Origin: JAAETI01 sp964195945
Lineage (GTDB): Bacteria > Actinomycetota > Acidimicrobiia > Spongiisociales > UBA5794
Reading direction: 5' to 3'
DNA length: 64,000 nucleotides
NCBI GenBank assembly: GCA_964195945.1
Contig: CAXMRC010000090.1
Span: 1 to 64,000 of the forward strand
Shown here: positions 51,557 to 59,993 of the stretch, piece by piece
Layout: the number at the start of each line of letters is the position of its first letter
Numbering within the stretch: the stretch's first letter is position 1
Position numbers and translations under genes: made by a program
The notes under the pieces: generated by a model
Told to the model about the DNA's origin: nothing
What the model saw: only the letters and a program-made list of their open reading frames with translations
Database searches by the model: none

Positions 51557-53035
51557 CTATTCCACCCAGTCGAGGCTCCTATCGACTGCCTTCTTCCAAG
51601 AGCCATACAGTGCGTCTCGTCGGCTGGGCTCCATGTCCGAGGTGAATCTGCGATCTTCGGCCCAGTGGGTGCGGAGCTCGTCGATACCCGACCAGAATCC
51701 TGTCGCAAGTCCGGCGGCGTATGCGGCACCGAGGACCGTGGTCTCAATGATCATCGGACGAACCACGTCTACATCGAGAATGTCGGCCTGGAATTGCATC
51801 AGGAGCTCGTTGACGACCATGCCGCCATCCACTTTTAACTCGTTCATCTCAACGCCGGAATCTGCTTCCATGGCCTCGAGTACGTCGCGGCTTTGATATG
51901 CGACCGCTTCGAGCACGGATCGGGCTACGTGGCCGGCCTCGCTGAATCGAGTTAGGCCGGCGATGATGCCCCGTGCATCGGAACGCCAGTAAGGAGCAAA
52001 CAAACCGGAGAAGGCCGGCACGAAGTACACGTCTCCGTTGTCCTCGACCGACGCAGCCAATGGCTCAACATCAGGGGCCGCTTCGATCATCCGCATCTGA
52101 TCGCGCAGCCACTGCACGCCGGAACCCGCTATTGCCACTGACCCCTCGAGGGCGTAGCGGGCCTTGCCGTTTGCCACCTGGTACGCAACGGTGGTCAGCA
52201 GACCCTTGGTCGAAGGGACTATCTGCATCCCGGTATTCAAGAGCATGAAACAGCCTGTCCCATATGTGTTCTTGGCGTCGCCGGGGTTGAAACACGCCTG
52301 CCCGAACATGGCCGCTTGCTGATCGCCCAAGATGCCGGCAACCGGAACACCGTCTAAGACTCCCGTGCCTCGTCCAATAAGCCCTATTGATGGCACGATC
52401 TTGGGGAGCACCGACTTGGGGATGTTGAAGATAGAGACGATTTCTTGGTCCCAGTCCAGCGTCTCGAGATCCATGAGCATCGTTCTGCTGGCGTTGGTTA
52501 CGTCGGTGACGTGCTGGCCCGCCAACTTCCACATGATCCACGAGTCCATGGTTCCAAAACGAACCTCGCCGGCGATGGCACGGCCCCTGAGGCCGGGAAC
52601 GTTGTCTAGCAACCAGCGCAGCTTGGGACCGGCAAAGTAGGTGGCAAGAGGAAGACCCGTTTTGGACCGGAAGCGATCGGCGCCGACGTCGCCGCCGAGT
52701 TGGCGACAGAGTTCGTCAGTTCTGGTGTCCTGCCACACGATGGCTGGTGCCAGTGGCTCCCCGGTGGTGGCGTCCCACACGAGCGTTGTCTCGCGTTGGT
52801 TGGAGAGACCAACTGCCGCGAGTTCGGAACGGTCAATCCCGGCGTCGGCGAGAGCCGCAGCAATGACCTCTTCGGTATTTTCCCAGATCTCCGTGGCGTC
52901 GTGTTCAACCCACCCCGGCTGGGGCATCAATTGGGCATGTTCCTTCTGGGCCATGCCGACGAATGCTCCGCCGTGATCCACGATCGCAAATCGAGTGCTT
53001 GTCGTTCCTTGATCGATTGCCCCAACGTATGCCAC
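51557..53035 (-). CDS. glpK: Glycerol kinase
   Basis: 492 residues from GTG 53035, with AAGGGG 5 bases upstream. FGGY sugar-kinase fold: IDQGTTSTRFAIVD, GLSNQRETTLVWD, IVWQDTRTDELC, the FGTMDSWIMWKL block, GDQQAAMFGQACFNPGDAKNTYG and KVDGGMVVNELLMQFQADIL. It phosphorylates glycerol to glycerol 3-phosphate, which feeds pgsA downstream. No glpF or glpD is present in the window. Confidence 0.96.
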   Translation of the reverse strand: MAYVGAIDQGTTSTRFAIVDHGGAFVGMAQKEHAQLMPQPGWVEHDATEIWENTEEVIAAALADAGIDRSELAAVGLSNQRETTLVWDATTGEPLAPAIVWQDTRTDELCRQLGGDVGADRFRSKTGLPLATYFAGPKLRWLLDNVPGLRGRAIAGEVRFGTMDSWIMWKLAGQHVTDVTNASRTMLMDLETLDWDQEIVSIFNIPKSVLPKIVPSIGLIGRGTGVLDGVPVAGILGDQQAAMFGQACFNPGDAKNTYGTGCFMLLNTGMQIVPSTKGLLTTVAYQVANGKARYALEGSVAIAGSGVQWLRDQMRMIEAAPDVEPLAASVEDNGDVYFVPAFSGLFAPYWRSDARGIIAGLTRFSEAGHVARSVLEAVAYQSRDVLEAMEADSGVEMNELKVDGGMVVNELLMQFQADILDVDVVRPMIIETTVLGAAYAAGLATGFWSGIDELRTHWAEDRRFTSDMEPSRRDALYGSWKKAVDRSLDWVE

Positions 53036-53061
53036 CTGATCCCCTTATGGTTGAGTGGTGC

Positions 53062-53637
53062 TCAGCTACCGCCGCTGGATGATCCTGTCAGGTGCTGTGC
53101 TGCTTGACCTCCGTCAACGACGAACCGTTCCACGACATCGGCTGCTAGCTCGATGAGAAGATCGATCTCCGGCTGCTCCTTCGACGCAAAGCGGCGCAAC
53201 ACAAAGTCGGCGGGGTCCATTCTGCCTGGCGGACGGCCAACTCCACACTTGAGCCGCCAGAACTCCTGTGATCCGAGCGAACCAATAACCGAGCGCGCGC
53301 CATTGTTGCCGCCCGAGCCCCGGTCATATTGCAGACGCATGCGGGCAAACGGCAAGTCGATGTCATCATGCAGAATTAGGAGGCCATCAGGTTCTGAGCT
53401 GAAGTAGCGGAGCAACGGAGCAACCGCTTGACCCGACTCATTCATGAACGTGGTTGGCATTGCCAGCACCGTGCGGACACCTTCGATGCGGACCTCGCTC
53501 ACCTCGGCGCGGACCGTGCGCCTGGCACGTCTGAACGACCCCCCGTGACGACGGGCGAGAGCAGCAACAACGTCGGCTCCGAGATTGTGCCGCGTGTGCT
53601 GATAGCGTTCGCCAGGGTTGCGAAGCCCGACGATCAC
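53062..53637 (-). CDS. pth: Peptidyl-tRNA hydrolase
   Basis: 191 residues from GTG 53637. Releases tRNA from stalled peptidyl-tRNAs. Motifs: GLRNPGERYQHTRHNLG with catalytic His and Asn, KPXTFMN-equivalent PTTFMNESG, LLILHDDIDLPF with the catalytic Asp, and GSGGNNGARSVIGSLGSQEFWRLKCGVGRP cut as GGNNGARSVIGSL. Follows rplY by 32 bases, the usual order. Confidence 0.94.
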   Translation of the reverse strand: MIVGLRNPGERYQHTRHNLGADVVAALARRHGGSFRRARRTVRAEVSEVRIEGVRTVLAMPTTFMNESGQAVAPLLRYFSSEPDGLLILHDDIDLPFARMRLQYDRGSGGNNGARSVIGSLGSQEFWRLKCGVGRPPGRMDPADFVLRRFASKEQPEIDLLIELAADVVERFVVDGGQAAQHLTGSSSGGS

Positions 53638-53669
53638 GGGAACTGAAGAAGAAGAGGTCGAGGAGACGG

Positions 53670-54338
53670 TTACCCCTCTTCCTCCACAACAGCTTCTTCG
53701 CCTTCTTCGCCTTCGGCAAGTGGTTCGATTGGCTCGCCGTCTTCGTCGACCTCGGTGAGCACCGCAACCTCTTCCTCCACGCGAGGGAGAAGGACGGTGA
53801 CGAGCGGTCGGTCAAGCTCGTCGGTGTATTCAACGCCTTCGATGACGGGAAGGTCGGAGACCTTCAGCGTGTCGCCGGTAGCCATCTCTTCGATGGCGAC
53901 CGTGATTGAATCCGGAATCGCAGCGGGAAGAGCCAAGATGTTGACTGTCATGGCGATGGATTCGACGAAACCACCGTCTTCGATGACACCGAGCGGCGTT
54001 CCGACGTAGTCCACACGGATCTCGGCGGCAATGGCCTCGTCCATGGAAATCTGGATGAGATCAAGATGAATGACCTCGCCACGCACCGGATGACGCTGTA
54101 CCTCACGAGCGACAGCGAGGACTTTGTCGCCACCCTCGATATCAACGTTGATAAGGGCGTTACGACCAGCTGCAGTGTGCAGGACGCCGTAGAGCTCACG
54201 ACCGTTGACGGTGATTGACTTGGCATCAACATTCTTGCCGTAGACCATTGCCGGAACCAAGCCTTCGCGTCGTAGACGCTTGGCCGGGCGCGTCCCGAAT
54301 ACAGCGCGGGGCTGGGCGCGTAGCGTCACCTGGTCCAT
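53670..54338 (-). CDS. rplY: 50S ribosomal protein L25/general stress protein Ctc
   Basis: 222 residues. N-terminal L25 domain that binds 5S rRNA (LRREGLVPAMVYGKN, GRNALINVDIEGGDKVLAV, HPVRGEVIHLDLIQI) and the longer C-terminal TL5/Ctc domain (IEDGGFVESIAMTVNILALP). The last ~30 residues are an acidic tail. A good ribosome-binding site, AGGAGACGTG, precedes ATG 54338. Confidence 0.95.
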   Translation of the reverse strand: MDQVTLRAQPRAVFGTRPAKRLRREGLVPAMVYGKNVDAKSITVNGRELYGVLHTAAGRNALINVDIEGGDKVLAVAREVQRHPVRGEVIHLDLIQISMDEAIAAEIRVDYVGTPLGVIEDGGFVESIAMTVNILALPAAIPDSITVAIEEMATGDTLKVSDLPVIEGVEYTDELDRPLVTVLLPRVEEEVAVLTEVDEDGEPIEPLAEGEEGEEAVVEEEG

Positions 54339-54643
54339 TGTTCACGTCTCCTCGTAAATGGTAAATCGGGTTTGGGGCGCCGCACAGATGCTGCGAACGC
54401 GATAGAACGGCCCATATTATGCGCTATTGAGCGTCGCTAGGCAAAGAGAAGACCCGGGGCCACCTTCTACTACCGAGGAAATCCCGCGACAGTGAGAGGT
54501 CTTGCGACAGATTCAACGGCTCTTCAGGTGCTGACGGCGGGCGTAGTTCAGGAAGTTTCTGTTCACAGAGTGTCCTCAATGGACGATCCCATTCGTAGGT
54601 AGGGTGAGTGCGGGAACCGCCCGCAACAACGCAAGGAGCACCA
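54339..54643. other. Intergenic region between rplY and the DGPF gene
   Basis: About 300 bases. On the minus strand, CATAATATGG near 54413-54421 is a plausible -10 for rplY. The end near 54608 carries a short GCGGG-AACC-GCCCGC-type inverted repeat just before the ribosome-binding site of the DGPF gene. No coding sequence or longer structure was recognised. Confidence 0.5.
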
Positions 54644-55006
54644 ATGAGCCAGTACCTGTTGTCTATGCACACCGTAGAGGGCGAGACCCGCACCCAGCCG
54701 ACTCCCGAGGAGATGCAGACGTTCATGGAGCGCATCAATGCCCTCGAAGCGGATATGAGGGCAACCGGTGCGTTTGTCTTCACGGGGGGACTCCATGGTC
54801 CCGACACGGCGACGGTAGTCCGCAGGAGCGACGGCGAACTTGTCATGACTGACGGGCCGTTCGCTGAGTCAAAGGAACACATCGGTGGGTTCTACGTCAT
54901 CAACGCCGACGATCTCGATGCCGCGTTGGCCTGGGCCGGCAAGGTCGTAGACGCGGTCAACCATCCGATCGAAGTCCGCCCGTTCCACGATTCGCGCGGT
55001 GGCTGA
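54644..55006 (+). CDS. YCII/DGPF-domain protein
   Basis: 120 residues, AAGGAG 5 bases before ATG 54644. Ferredoxin-like YCII fold with the name-giving motif DGPF at residues 70-73 (VMTDGPFAESKEHIGGF). Proteins of this group are genomic partners of ECF42-type sigma factors, and here the stop overlaps the sigma start by 8 bases. Function unknown; proposed as a regulator or target of the sigma factor. Confidence 0.9.
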   Translation: MSQYLLSMHTVEGETRTQPTPEEMQTFMERINALEADMRATGAFVFTGGLHGPDTATVVRRSDGELVMTDGPFAESKEHIGGFYVINADDLDAALAWAGKVVDAVNHPIEVRPFHDSRGG

Positions 55007-56312
55007 GGGCGTGACTCATGTCGCCGCCGATCGGGAAGCGACCACCGTTGGGCGCGTCTTCCGTGACGTGTACGGCCAAGCAGTGGCGACGCTGGTCCGC
55101 GTCTTCGGCGACATCACGCTTGCCGAAGACGCGGTCCAGGATGCATTCGTCGTGGCCAGTGACCGATGGCGCCACGATGGTATTCCGCCCAACCCGGCGG
55201 GGTGGATTATTACCACGGCACGAAACCGCGCTATTGACGATTTCCGCCGCTCGGCGCGGGGCCGGGAACTCCACGAACAGCTTCGGGCAGTCGCCAGCCC
55301 ATCGCAGGACTCGGGGGCTGACGCCGGGAACGCTTCAGGCCCGTGGGGAGAGGACGGACCTGTGAGCGATGACCAACTCCGACTTATCTTCACCTGCTGT
55401 CACCCGGCGCTACGAACCGAGCACCAGGTTGCCTTGACCCTCCGCCTGCTGGGCGGGATGAGTGTCGATGAGGTGGCCCGCTCGTTCCTGGTCAGCGAGT
55501 CGGCGATGGCGAAACGACTCGTCAGGGCCAAATACAAAATCAAGGCCGCCAAAATCCCTTATCGCGTCCCAGCGGAAGCCGATCTACCCGAGCGGCTCCG
55601 CGCGGTCCTATCGGTGGTGTACCTCATCTACAACACCGGGGCCGACGGTCGGGAACGCGCCTCGTTGCGGATCGACGCGATTCGACTCGCCCGCGCACTG
55701 GTCAAGTTGATGCCCGACGAACCCGAGGCAGCCGGGCTGCTCGCACTGATGCTGCTCAGCGAGTCGCGGGTACTGGCACGCACAGCCGAGGGAGCTCTCG
55801 TGCTCCTGCGCGATCAGGACCGGGCCGAGTGGGATCACGCCATGATTGAGGAGGGACACAGCATCGTGCACGCTTGCATTCGTCGTGATCAACCAGGACC
55901 CTTCCAACTCCAGGCCGCGATCCAAGCCGTTCACTGCGATGCCGATTCGTTCGAAGTAACCGACTGGCACCAGATCGTCGCTCTCTACGACCACCTCTTC
56001 ACGATCATGCCTACGCCCGTGGTTGCGCTTAATCGAGCCATCGCCATTGGAGAGATCGAGGGCCCCGGAGCGGCGCTCACCGCGCTCGACGCAATCGCGC
56101 CCGACCTCGACAACTATCACTTGATGCACGCGGCCCGCGGCTCAACATTGCGTCGACTCGGAAAACGAGACGCAGCGAAAGCCGCCTACGAACGCGCCGT
56201 CCACCTCGCCGCGACGGACACAGACCGGCGGTTTCTCGAGCAACAAGTCAAAGCGTTGACCGACTCATCTAGTAGCGGGGACGGCGACGCTGTAGCCGCT
56301 AGCCGGCGATGA
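54999..56312 (+). CDS. ECF42-type RNA polymerase sigma factor
   Basis: 437 residues. Sigma2 (FRDVYGQAVATLVRVFGDITLAEDAVQDAF; ARNRAIDDFRR) and sigma4 (LRLLGGMSVDEVARSFLVSESAMAKRLVRAK) in the first ~200 residues. The remaining ~230 residues are the helical extension with TPR-like repeats found in ECF42 (VLSVVYLIYNTGADG, MPTPVVALNRAIAIGEIEGP). The extension takes the role of an anti-sigma factor in this group. The GTG start overlaps the DGPF gene. Confidence 0.93.
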   Translation: MAEGVTHVAADREATTVGRVFRDVYGQAVATLVRVFGDITLAEDAVQDAFVVASDRWRHDGIPPNPAGWIITTARNRAIDDFRRSARGRELHEQLRAVASPSQDSGADAGNASGPWGEDGPVSDDQLRLIFTCCHPALRTEHQVALTLRLLGGMSVDEVARSFLVSESAMAKRLVRAKYKIKAAKIPYRVPAEADLPERLRAVLSVVYLIYNTGADGRERASLRIDAIRLARALVKLMPDEPEAAGLLALMLLSESRVLARTAEGALVLLRDQDRAEWDHAMIEEGHSIVHACIRRDQPGPFQLQAAIQAVHCDADSFEVTDWHQIVALYDHLFTIMPTPVVALNRAIAIGEIEGPGAALTALDAIAPDLDNYHLMHAARGSTLRRLGKRDAAKAAYERAVHLAATDTDRRFLEQQVKALTDSSSSGDGDAVAASRR

Positions 56313-56703
56313 AGCTGAACCTGACTGCTCGGTCCGGATTGTCGGTGTTGGGGTCGATGAGCACGATCGACTGCCATTTCCCCAAGCCGAGCTCGCCCGC
56401 GATCACAGGTACCGAGGTCGACGGCGAGACAATGCCGGGAAGCACGTGGTCCGCACCGTGCCCCGGGCTGCCGTGCCTGTGTCGGTAGCGGTCAACCCGA
56501 GGGATCAGGTCATCGATGATGCTCATGAGATCATCGTCGCTCCCCGCTCCGGTCTCGATGATTGCGATGCCGGCGGTGGCGTGCGGCACAAAGATGTTTA
56601 GCAGCCCATCACCCGCTCCGCTCACAAAGCGGGCAGCCTCTCTTGTGATGTCAAATACACCCCTTCTACTCCCGGTGTGGATGCTGATGACCTCGGTCTT
56701 CAT
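56299..56703 (-). CDS. YjbQ-family protein (UPF0047)
   Basis: 134 residues. Small barrel protein with conserved His/Glu: FVPHATAGIAIIETG, the RYRHRHGSPGHGADHVLPG block and LGLGKWQSIVLIDPN. Some family members have thiamine-phosphate synthase activity in vitro; the true role is unclear. Its ATG overlaps the stop of the aceK relic (ATGA), and it converges with the sigma gene with a 14-base overlap. Confidence 0.9.
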   Translation of the reverse strand: MKTEVISIHTGSRRGVFDITREAARFVSGAGDGLLNIFVPHATAGIAIIETGAGSDDDLMSIIDDLIPRVDRYRHRHGSPGHGADHVLPGIVSPSTSVPVIAGELGLGKWQSIVLIDPNTDNPDRAVRFSFIAG

Positions 56704-57141
56704 GTGGATCGCCCCCTTCTTCTCACGCCCGCTCCGAGACGACGACTTCTTTCGTACGGGAAGATCTCGATCACCTCTCCGGCTCGAACCCGGTCTTGGA
56801 CCCGTTGCCAGAATCGAACCCCGAACAGGTCTGCGTGGTGCTGCTCGAGCACTTCACGCAGCTCACCTCGCACCCCAAGGAAATTGCGAAACTCCTCGGG
56901 GAAGACATCGCTGTCCCCAACCCCGAACCACGGTTCTGCCGACATCTCGCGGTCTGGATCCAACGTCTGCGGCATCTCCCGAAAGTTGCACTCGGTGAGT
57001 TTGGTCAGCTCGTCATAGGCCATGCCAATCCCTGGCTTCGAACCGTTCCCCCGCCCGTTCAGTTATCGCGGCGAACTCGTCGCAGTAGTCCTGAAATTCG
57101 CTAATCGCGATCTGTGCGATGTGGTCCGCGGACCCGGTCAC
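56700..57141 (-). pseudogene. aceK: aceK remnant with internal deletion
   Basis: Isocitrate dehydrogenase kinase/phosphatase is normally ~580 residues. Here GTG 57141 begins a segment IAQIAISEFQDYCDEF, then FAAITERAGERFEARDWHG, which matches the AceK N-terminus; it runs into a stop near 57024. In another frame from 57023 the extreme C-terminus follows (LTECNFREMPQ, EMSAEPWFGV, DVFPEEFRNFLG, HHADLFGVRFW). The kinase core of ~430 residues is gone. The start overlaps the prs stop, so the original gene followed prs. Confidence 0.88.
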
Positions 57142-58109
57142 ATGTTTTCGCCCTTGAAGATGGCACTGACCGAGGCATCTGTGAAAATGGCGTTGATGGC
57201 TCCGGCTAGCACCGCACCGATAGACAGGACCGTAAGCGATTGCAGATCTGTGGCGTCGTCGGGGACTGGCAACGTGTTGCTGATGACGACCTCACTGATG
57301 CCCGAGTTCTTTAAGCGATCGACTGCAGGGTCGGACATGATCCCGTGGGTGGCGGCAAGTCGAACACTGAGCGCCCCCCTCTGCTGCAACAGGTCGGCAG
57401 CACCGACTGCGCTGCCCGCGGTGTCAATGATGTCGTCGACGATGATGCAGTGACGCCCGTTGATATCGCCGACTACCTCGAGAGACTCGGACTTGTTCCG
57501 GACGTCGGAACTGCGTCGCTTGTCGATAAACGCAACAGCAGCATCGAGATGTCTGGCGTAGCGTGCTGCCCTCTTCACTCCACCCGCGTCCGGCGACACG
57601 ATGGTCGTGGGTCCGGCCAGCGTCTTCGCCAGGTAATCGACAAACACAGGAAGGGCGGTGAGGTGATCAAACGGGACATCGACAAAGCCCTGGATCTGGC
57701 CTGTGTGTAGATCCACTGACGCAAGACGGTCGGCTCCGGCGGTCACAAACAGGTCGCCCATGAGTTTGGCAGTAATTGCTTCACGCGGTCGGCCCTTTTT
57801 GTCCTGCCTCGCATATCCGTAATAAGGGATTACCGCAGTGATCCTCTTGGCCGACGCCCTCTTCAAGGCGTCGATCATGATCAGCTGCTCAACGATGTGA
57901 AAGTTGATCGGCGAAACGTGGCTCTGAACGACGAAGCAGTCCGCTCCACGCACACTCTCAGTGAAGTGTATGTAGATCTCGCTATCGGCGAAGACCTCAC
58001 GTTCGACACCCCCGAGATCGGTTCCAAGAATGTTGGCTACCTCACGGGCCAGGCCTTCGTTGGCAGAGCCTGCGAACACCATTAGACGTTTTCGGCTGGT
58101 GATCTCCAC
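57138..58109 (-). CDS. prs: Ribose-phosphate pyrophosphokinase
   Basis: 323 residues from GTG 58109, with GGAGG 11 bases upstream (ATG 58157 is an alternative). Makes PRPP from ribose 5-phosphate and ATP. Motifs: ADSEIYIHFTESVRGAD, PYYGYARQDKKGRPREAI, DLHTGQIQGFVDVPFDHL, the flexible SPDAGGVKRAARYA and the PRPP loop VDDIIDTAGSA. It follows the short glmU. Confidence 0.95.
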   Translation of the reverse strand: MEITSRKRLMVFAGSANEGLAREVANILGTDLGGVEREVFADSEIYIHFTESVRGADCFVVQSHVSPINFHIVEQLIMIDALKRASAKRITAVIPYYGYARQDKKGRPREAITAKLMGDLFVTAGADRLASVDLHTGQIQGFVDVPFDHLTALPVFVDYLAKTLAGPTTIVSPDAGGVKRAARYARHLDAAVAFIDKRRSSDVRNKSESLEVVGDINGRHCIIVDDIIDTAGSAVGAADLLQQRGALSVRLAATHGIMSDPAVDRLKNSGISEVVISNTLPVPDDATDLQSLTVLSIGAVLAGAINAIFTDASVSAIFKGENM

Positions 58110-58194
58110 GGCGGGTGGATCCTCCGATGGGCTGTCGGTCGGAAGGCTAGCTGGCATGCGCGCGAACAACCAAAGTTTCGGGTTCGTGCCGGAT

Positions 58195-58935
58195 CTATTT
58201 GGTGCCAGACAAGCGCTGTTGCAGAATTGACGTGACGGCAGCGAGTTGATCGACCGAATTGACCCCAAGGCCTTCCTCCGGGTCGGCCCGGTGTGCCGCA
58301 ATTCTGTGTCCGTCCCCGACGAGAATCCCAATAGCGTCTGTCAAGTAATACTCGCCTTGTGCATTCTCTTTGCTGGTGCGGGCAAGAGCTCCAGATAGCC
58401 ACTGTCCGGTGAACACGTATACCGACGTATTGACCTCATTAATGAGCAGTTGCTCCGGAGAGGCATCCTTGACCTCAACGATGGCAATCACCGAGCCATC
58501 GGAACGGATAACCCTGCCATACGCCCCCGGTTGTTCGAGTTCGACTGTCAGGAGGGTCGCGGCCGCTCCGCTCTGTCTATGTAGCTCGACGAGTTCGGCC
58601 AGGGTTCCGCCGCGCACCAGCGGCATGTCCCCTGGCATGACGATGACATCGTCATCCAGACCGATGTCGAGAACGGCAAGACCGATCTTCGTGGCATGAC
58701 CGGTACCCAGCTGCTCTTCCTGCAATACCGATCCGACCTCGCCAGGCAAAACGTCACGAACAGCATCGGCTTGGTGACCGACGACAACGACCGTTTCCAC
58801 GCTACCGGCTGTGGCGACCGCATCGAGGACCCACGAGAGCATGGGTCGACCAGCAACCGGGTGGAGCACCTTGGCCAGGTCGGATTGCATTCTTGTGCCT
58901 TTGCCGGCGCCGAGAACTATCGCCTTCAACGCCAT
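58195..58935 (-). CDS. UDP-GlcNAc pyrophosphorylase domain protein (GlmU N-terminal domain only)
   Basis: 246 residues from ATG 58935. Nucleotidyltransferase fold: LGAGKGTRMQSDLAKVLHP, VVVGHQADAV, EQLGTGHATKI, PGDMPLVRGGTL, YGRVIRSDG, INEVNTSVYVF, YYLTDAI, GVNSVDQLA. It matches GlmU as far as the linker helix and stops there. The left-handed beta-helix acetyltransferase of ~200 residues is absent. The context beside prs is that of glmU. The acetyltransferase step must be supplied elsewhere. Confidence 0.88.
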   Translation of the reverse strand: MALKAIVLGAGKGTRMQSDLAKVLHPVAGRPMLSWVLDAVATAGSVETVVVVGHQADAVRDVLPGEVGSVLQEEQLGTGHATKIGLAVLDIGLDDDVIVMPGDMPLVRGGTLAELVELHRQSGAAATLLTVELEQPGAYGRVIRSDGSVIAIVEVKDASPEQLLINEVNTSVYVFTGQWLSGALARTSKENAQGEYYLTDAIGILVGDGHRIAAHRADPEEGLGVNSVDQLAAVTSILQQRLSGTK

Positions 58936-59007
58936 GGCCACCACCGCTCGTTCCGTGCGACCGACCGCTGCTATCGACGCGATCAACCGCTGCGACTGAA
59001 GATTTCG

Positions 59008-59079
59008 CTGGGGGACCAGGACTCGAACCCGGACTGCTTGGACCAAAACCAAGGGTGCTGCCGATTACACCATCCCCCA
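59008..59079 (-). tRNA. tRNA-Gln (anticodon TTG)
   Basis: 72-nt tRNA. Acceptor TGGGGGA pairs with TCCCCCA. The anticodon stem CTTGG/CCAAG holds loop TTTTGGT, giving TTG for CAA. T arm CCGGGTTCGAGTCCTGG is normal. Discriminator G; CCA not encoded. Lies between glmU and ispE, the usual place in actinobacteria. Confidence 0.97.
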
Positions 59080-59138
59080 CTGGTGGGGTGCCCCTCGCTA
59101 CTGGGGCGGAGCAAGATTGTAGCGAAGAAGACGGGCGA

Positions 59139-59993
59139 CTAGTCGCCGGTGATCGCCCATCCCCTGCCCGCAAGCTCGCAGGCTTCCGCATATCGGCTCC
59201 CACCGGGTATCGCACCAACGGCTTCATCTGCCTCGTTTCGGTCGAGAAAGAAGGCATACAGCGATGGACCGCTGCCGGACAACATAACCGCCCGACCCCA
59301 CCGGTCTTCGAGTTCGGAGCGCCAGTCAGCGATCTCGGGGGCCAGGGCTGTCGCGGCCGGATAGAGATCGTTCACCAGGTCGCCTTGTCCACGAAGCACC
59401 GGCGGCAGTTGGTTCTGCGCTATCTGCAGCCCGGTCGGCCCGCCCATCTCATCCCACTTACGAAATGCCGCCGGGGTTGAGATCTCTACAGACGGGACCA
59501 CTACTGCCAGCGCAAAACCGTTCAGCGGATCGAGAGATTCGATCATGTCGCCCCGCCCGCTCACACGGGCTGTCCCGCCGGTGAGACAGAACGGAACATC
59601 AGAACCAAGTTGCGGAGCTAGCCGGTGCAGAGTCGCGATGTCGACACCGAAATAGCGGCCTGCCATCGCCAACGCCGCCGCGGCGTCGGCACTTCCACCG
59701 CCAAGGCCGGCTGCGGTAGGGATAGTCTTATCGAGGGTCATCGCCACCGGCTGCGAAGAGCCAGCTTCGTAGCGGACCACGGAGACGGCACGGAACGCCA
59801 GATTGTCAAGGCCGTCGGGAATGGGCTTAGCACTGATTGCGGAGATTCCGTCGATCTCCGCAGCCGCCAGTTGCAGCGAGTCGGCGATATCGACGGATTG
59901 AAAAATCCCGTCGATGGGATGGAACCCGTCTTCGCGACGGGCACCGACGCGTAACCCCAGGTTGACCTTGGCATAGGCCTGTCCCGCGATCAC
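59139..59993 (-). CDS. ispE: 4-Diphosphocytidyl-2-C-methyl-D-erythritol kinase
   Basis: 284 residues from GTG 59993, overlapping rsmA stop by four bases. GHMP kinase of the MEP isoprenoid pathway. Motifs: AYAKVNLGLRVG, the ATP loop PTAAGLGGGSADAAAAL, SDVPFCLTGGTARVSGRGD and the C-terminal MLSGSGPSLYAFF glycine-rich loop. It supplies precursors for menaquinone tails and undecaprenol. Confidence 0.95.
   Translation of the reverse strand: MIAGQAYAKVNLGLRVGARREDGFHPIDGIFQSVDIADSLQLAAAEIDGISAISAKPIPDGLDNLAFRAVSVVRYEAGSSQPVAMTLDKTIPTAAGLGGGSADAAAALAMAGRYFGVDIATLHRLAPQLGSDVPFCLTGGTARVSGRGDMIESLDPLNGFALAVVVPSVEISTPAAFRKWDEMGGPTGLQIAQNQLPPVLRGQGDLVNDLYPAATALAPEIADWRSELEDRWGRAVMLSGSGPSLYAFFLDRNEADEAVGAIPGGSRYAEACELAGRGWAITGD

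Noticed and set aside
54424..54882. Minus-strand frame of 152 residues upstream of the DGPF gene
   Set aside because: It is antisense to the DGPF coding region and shows no homology.
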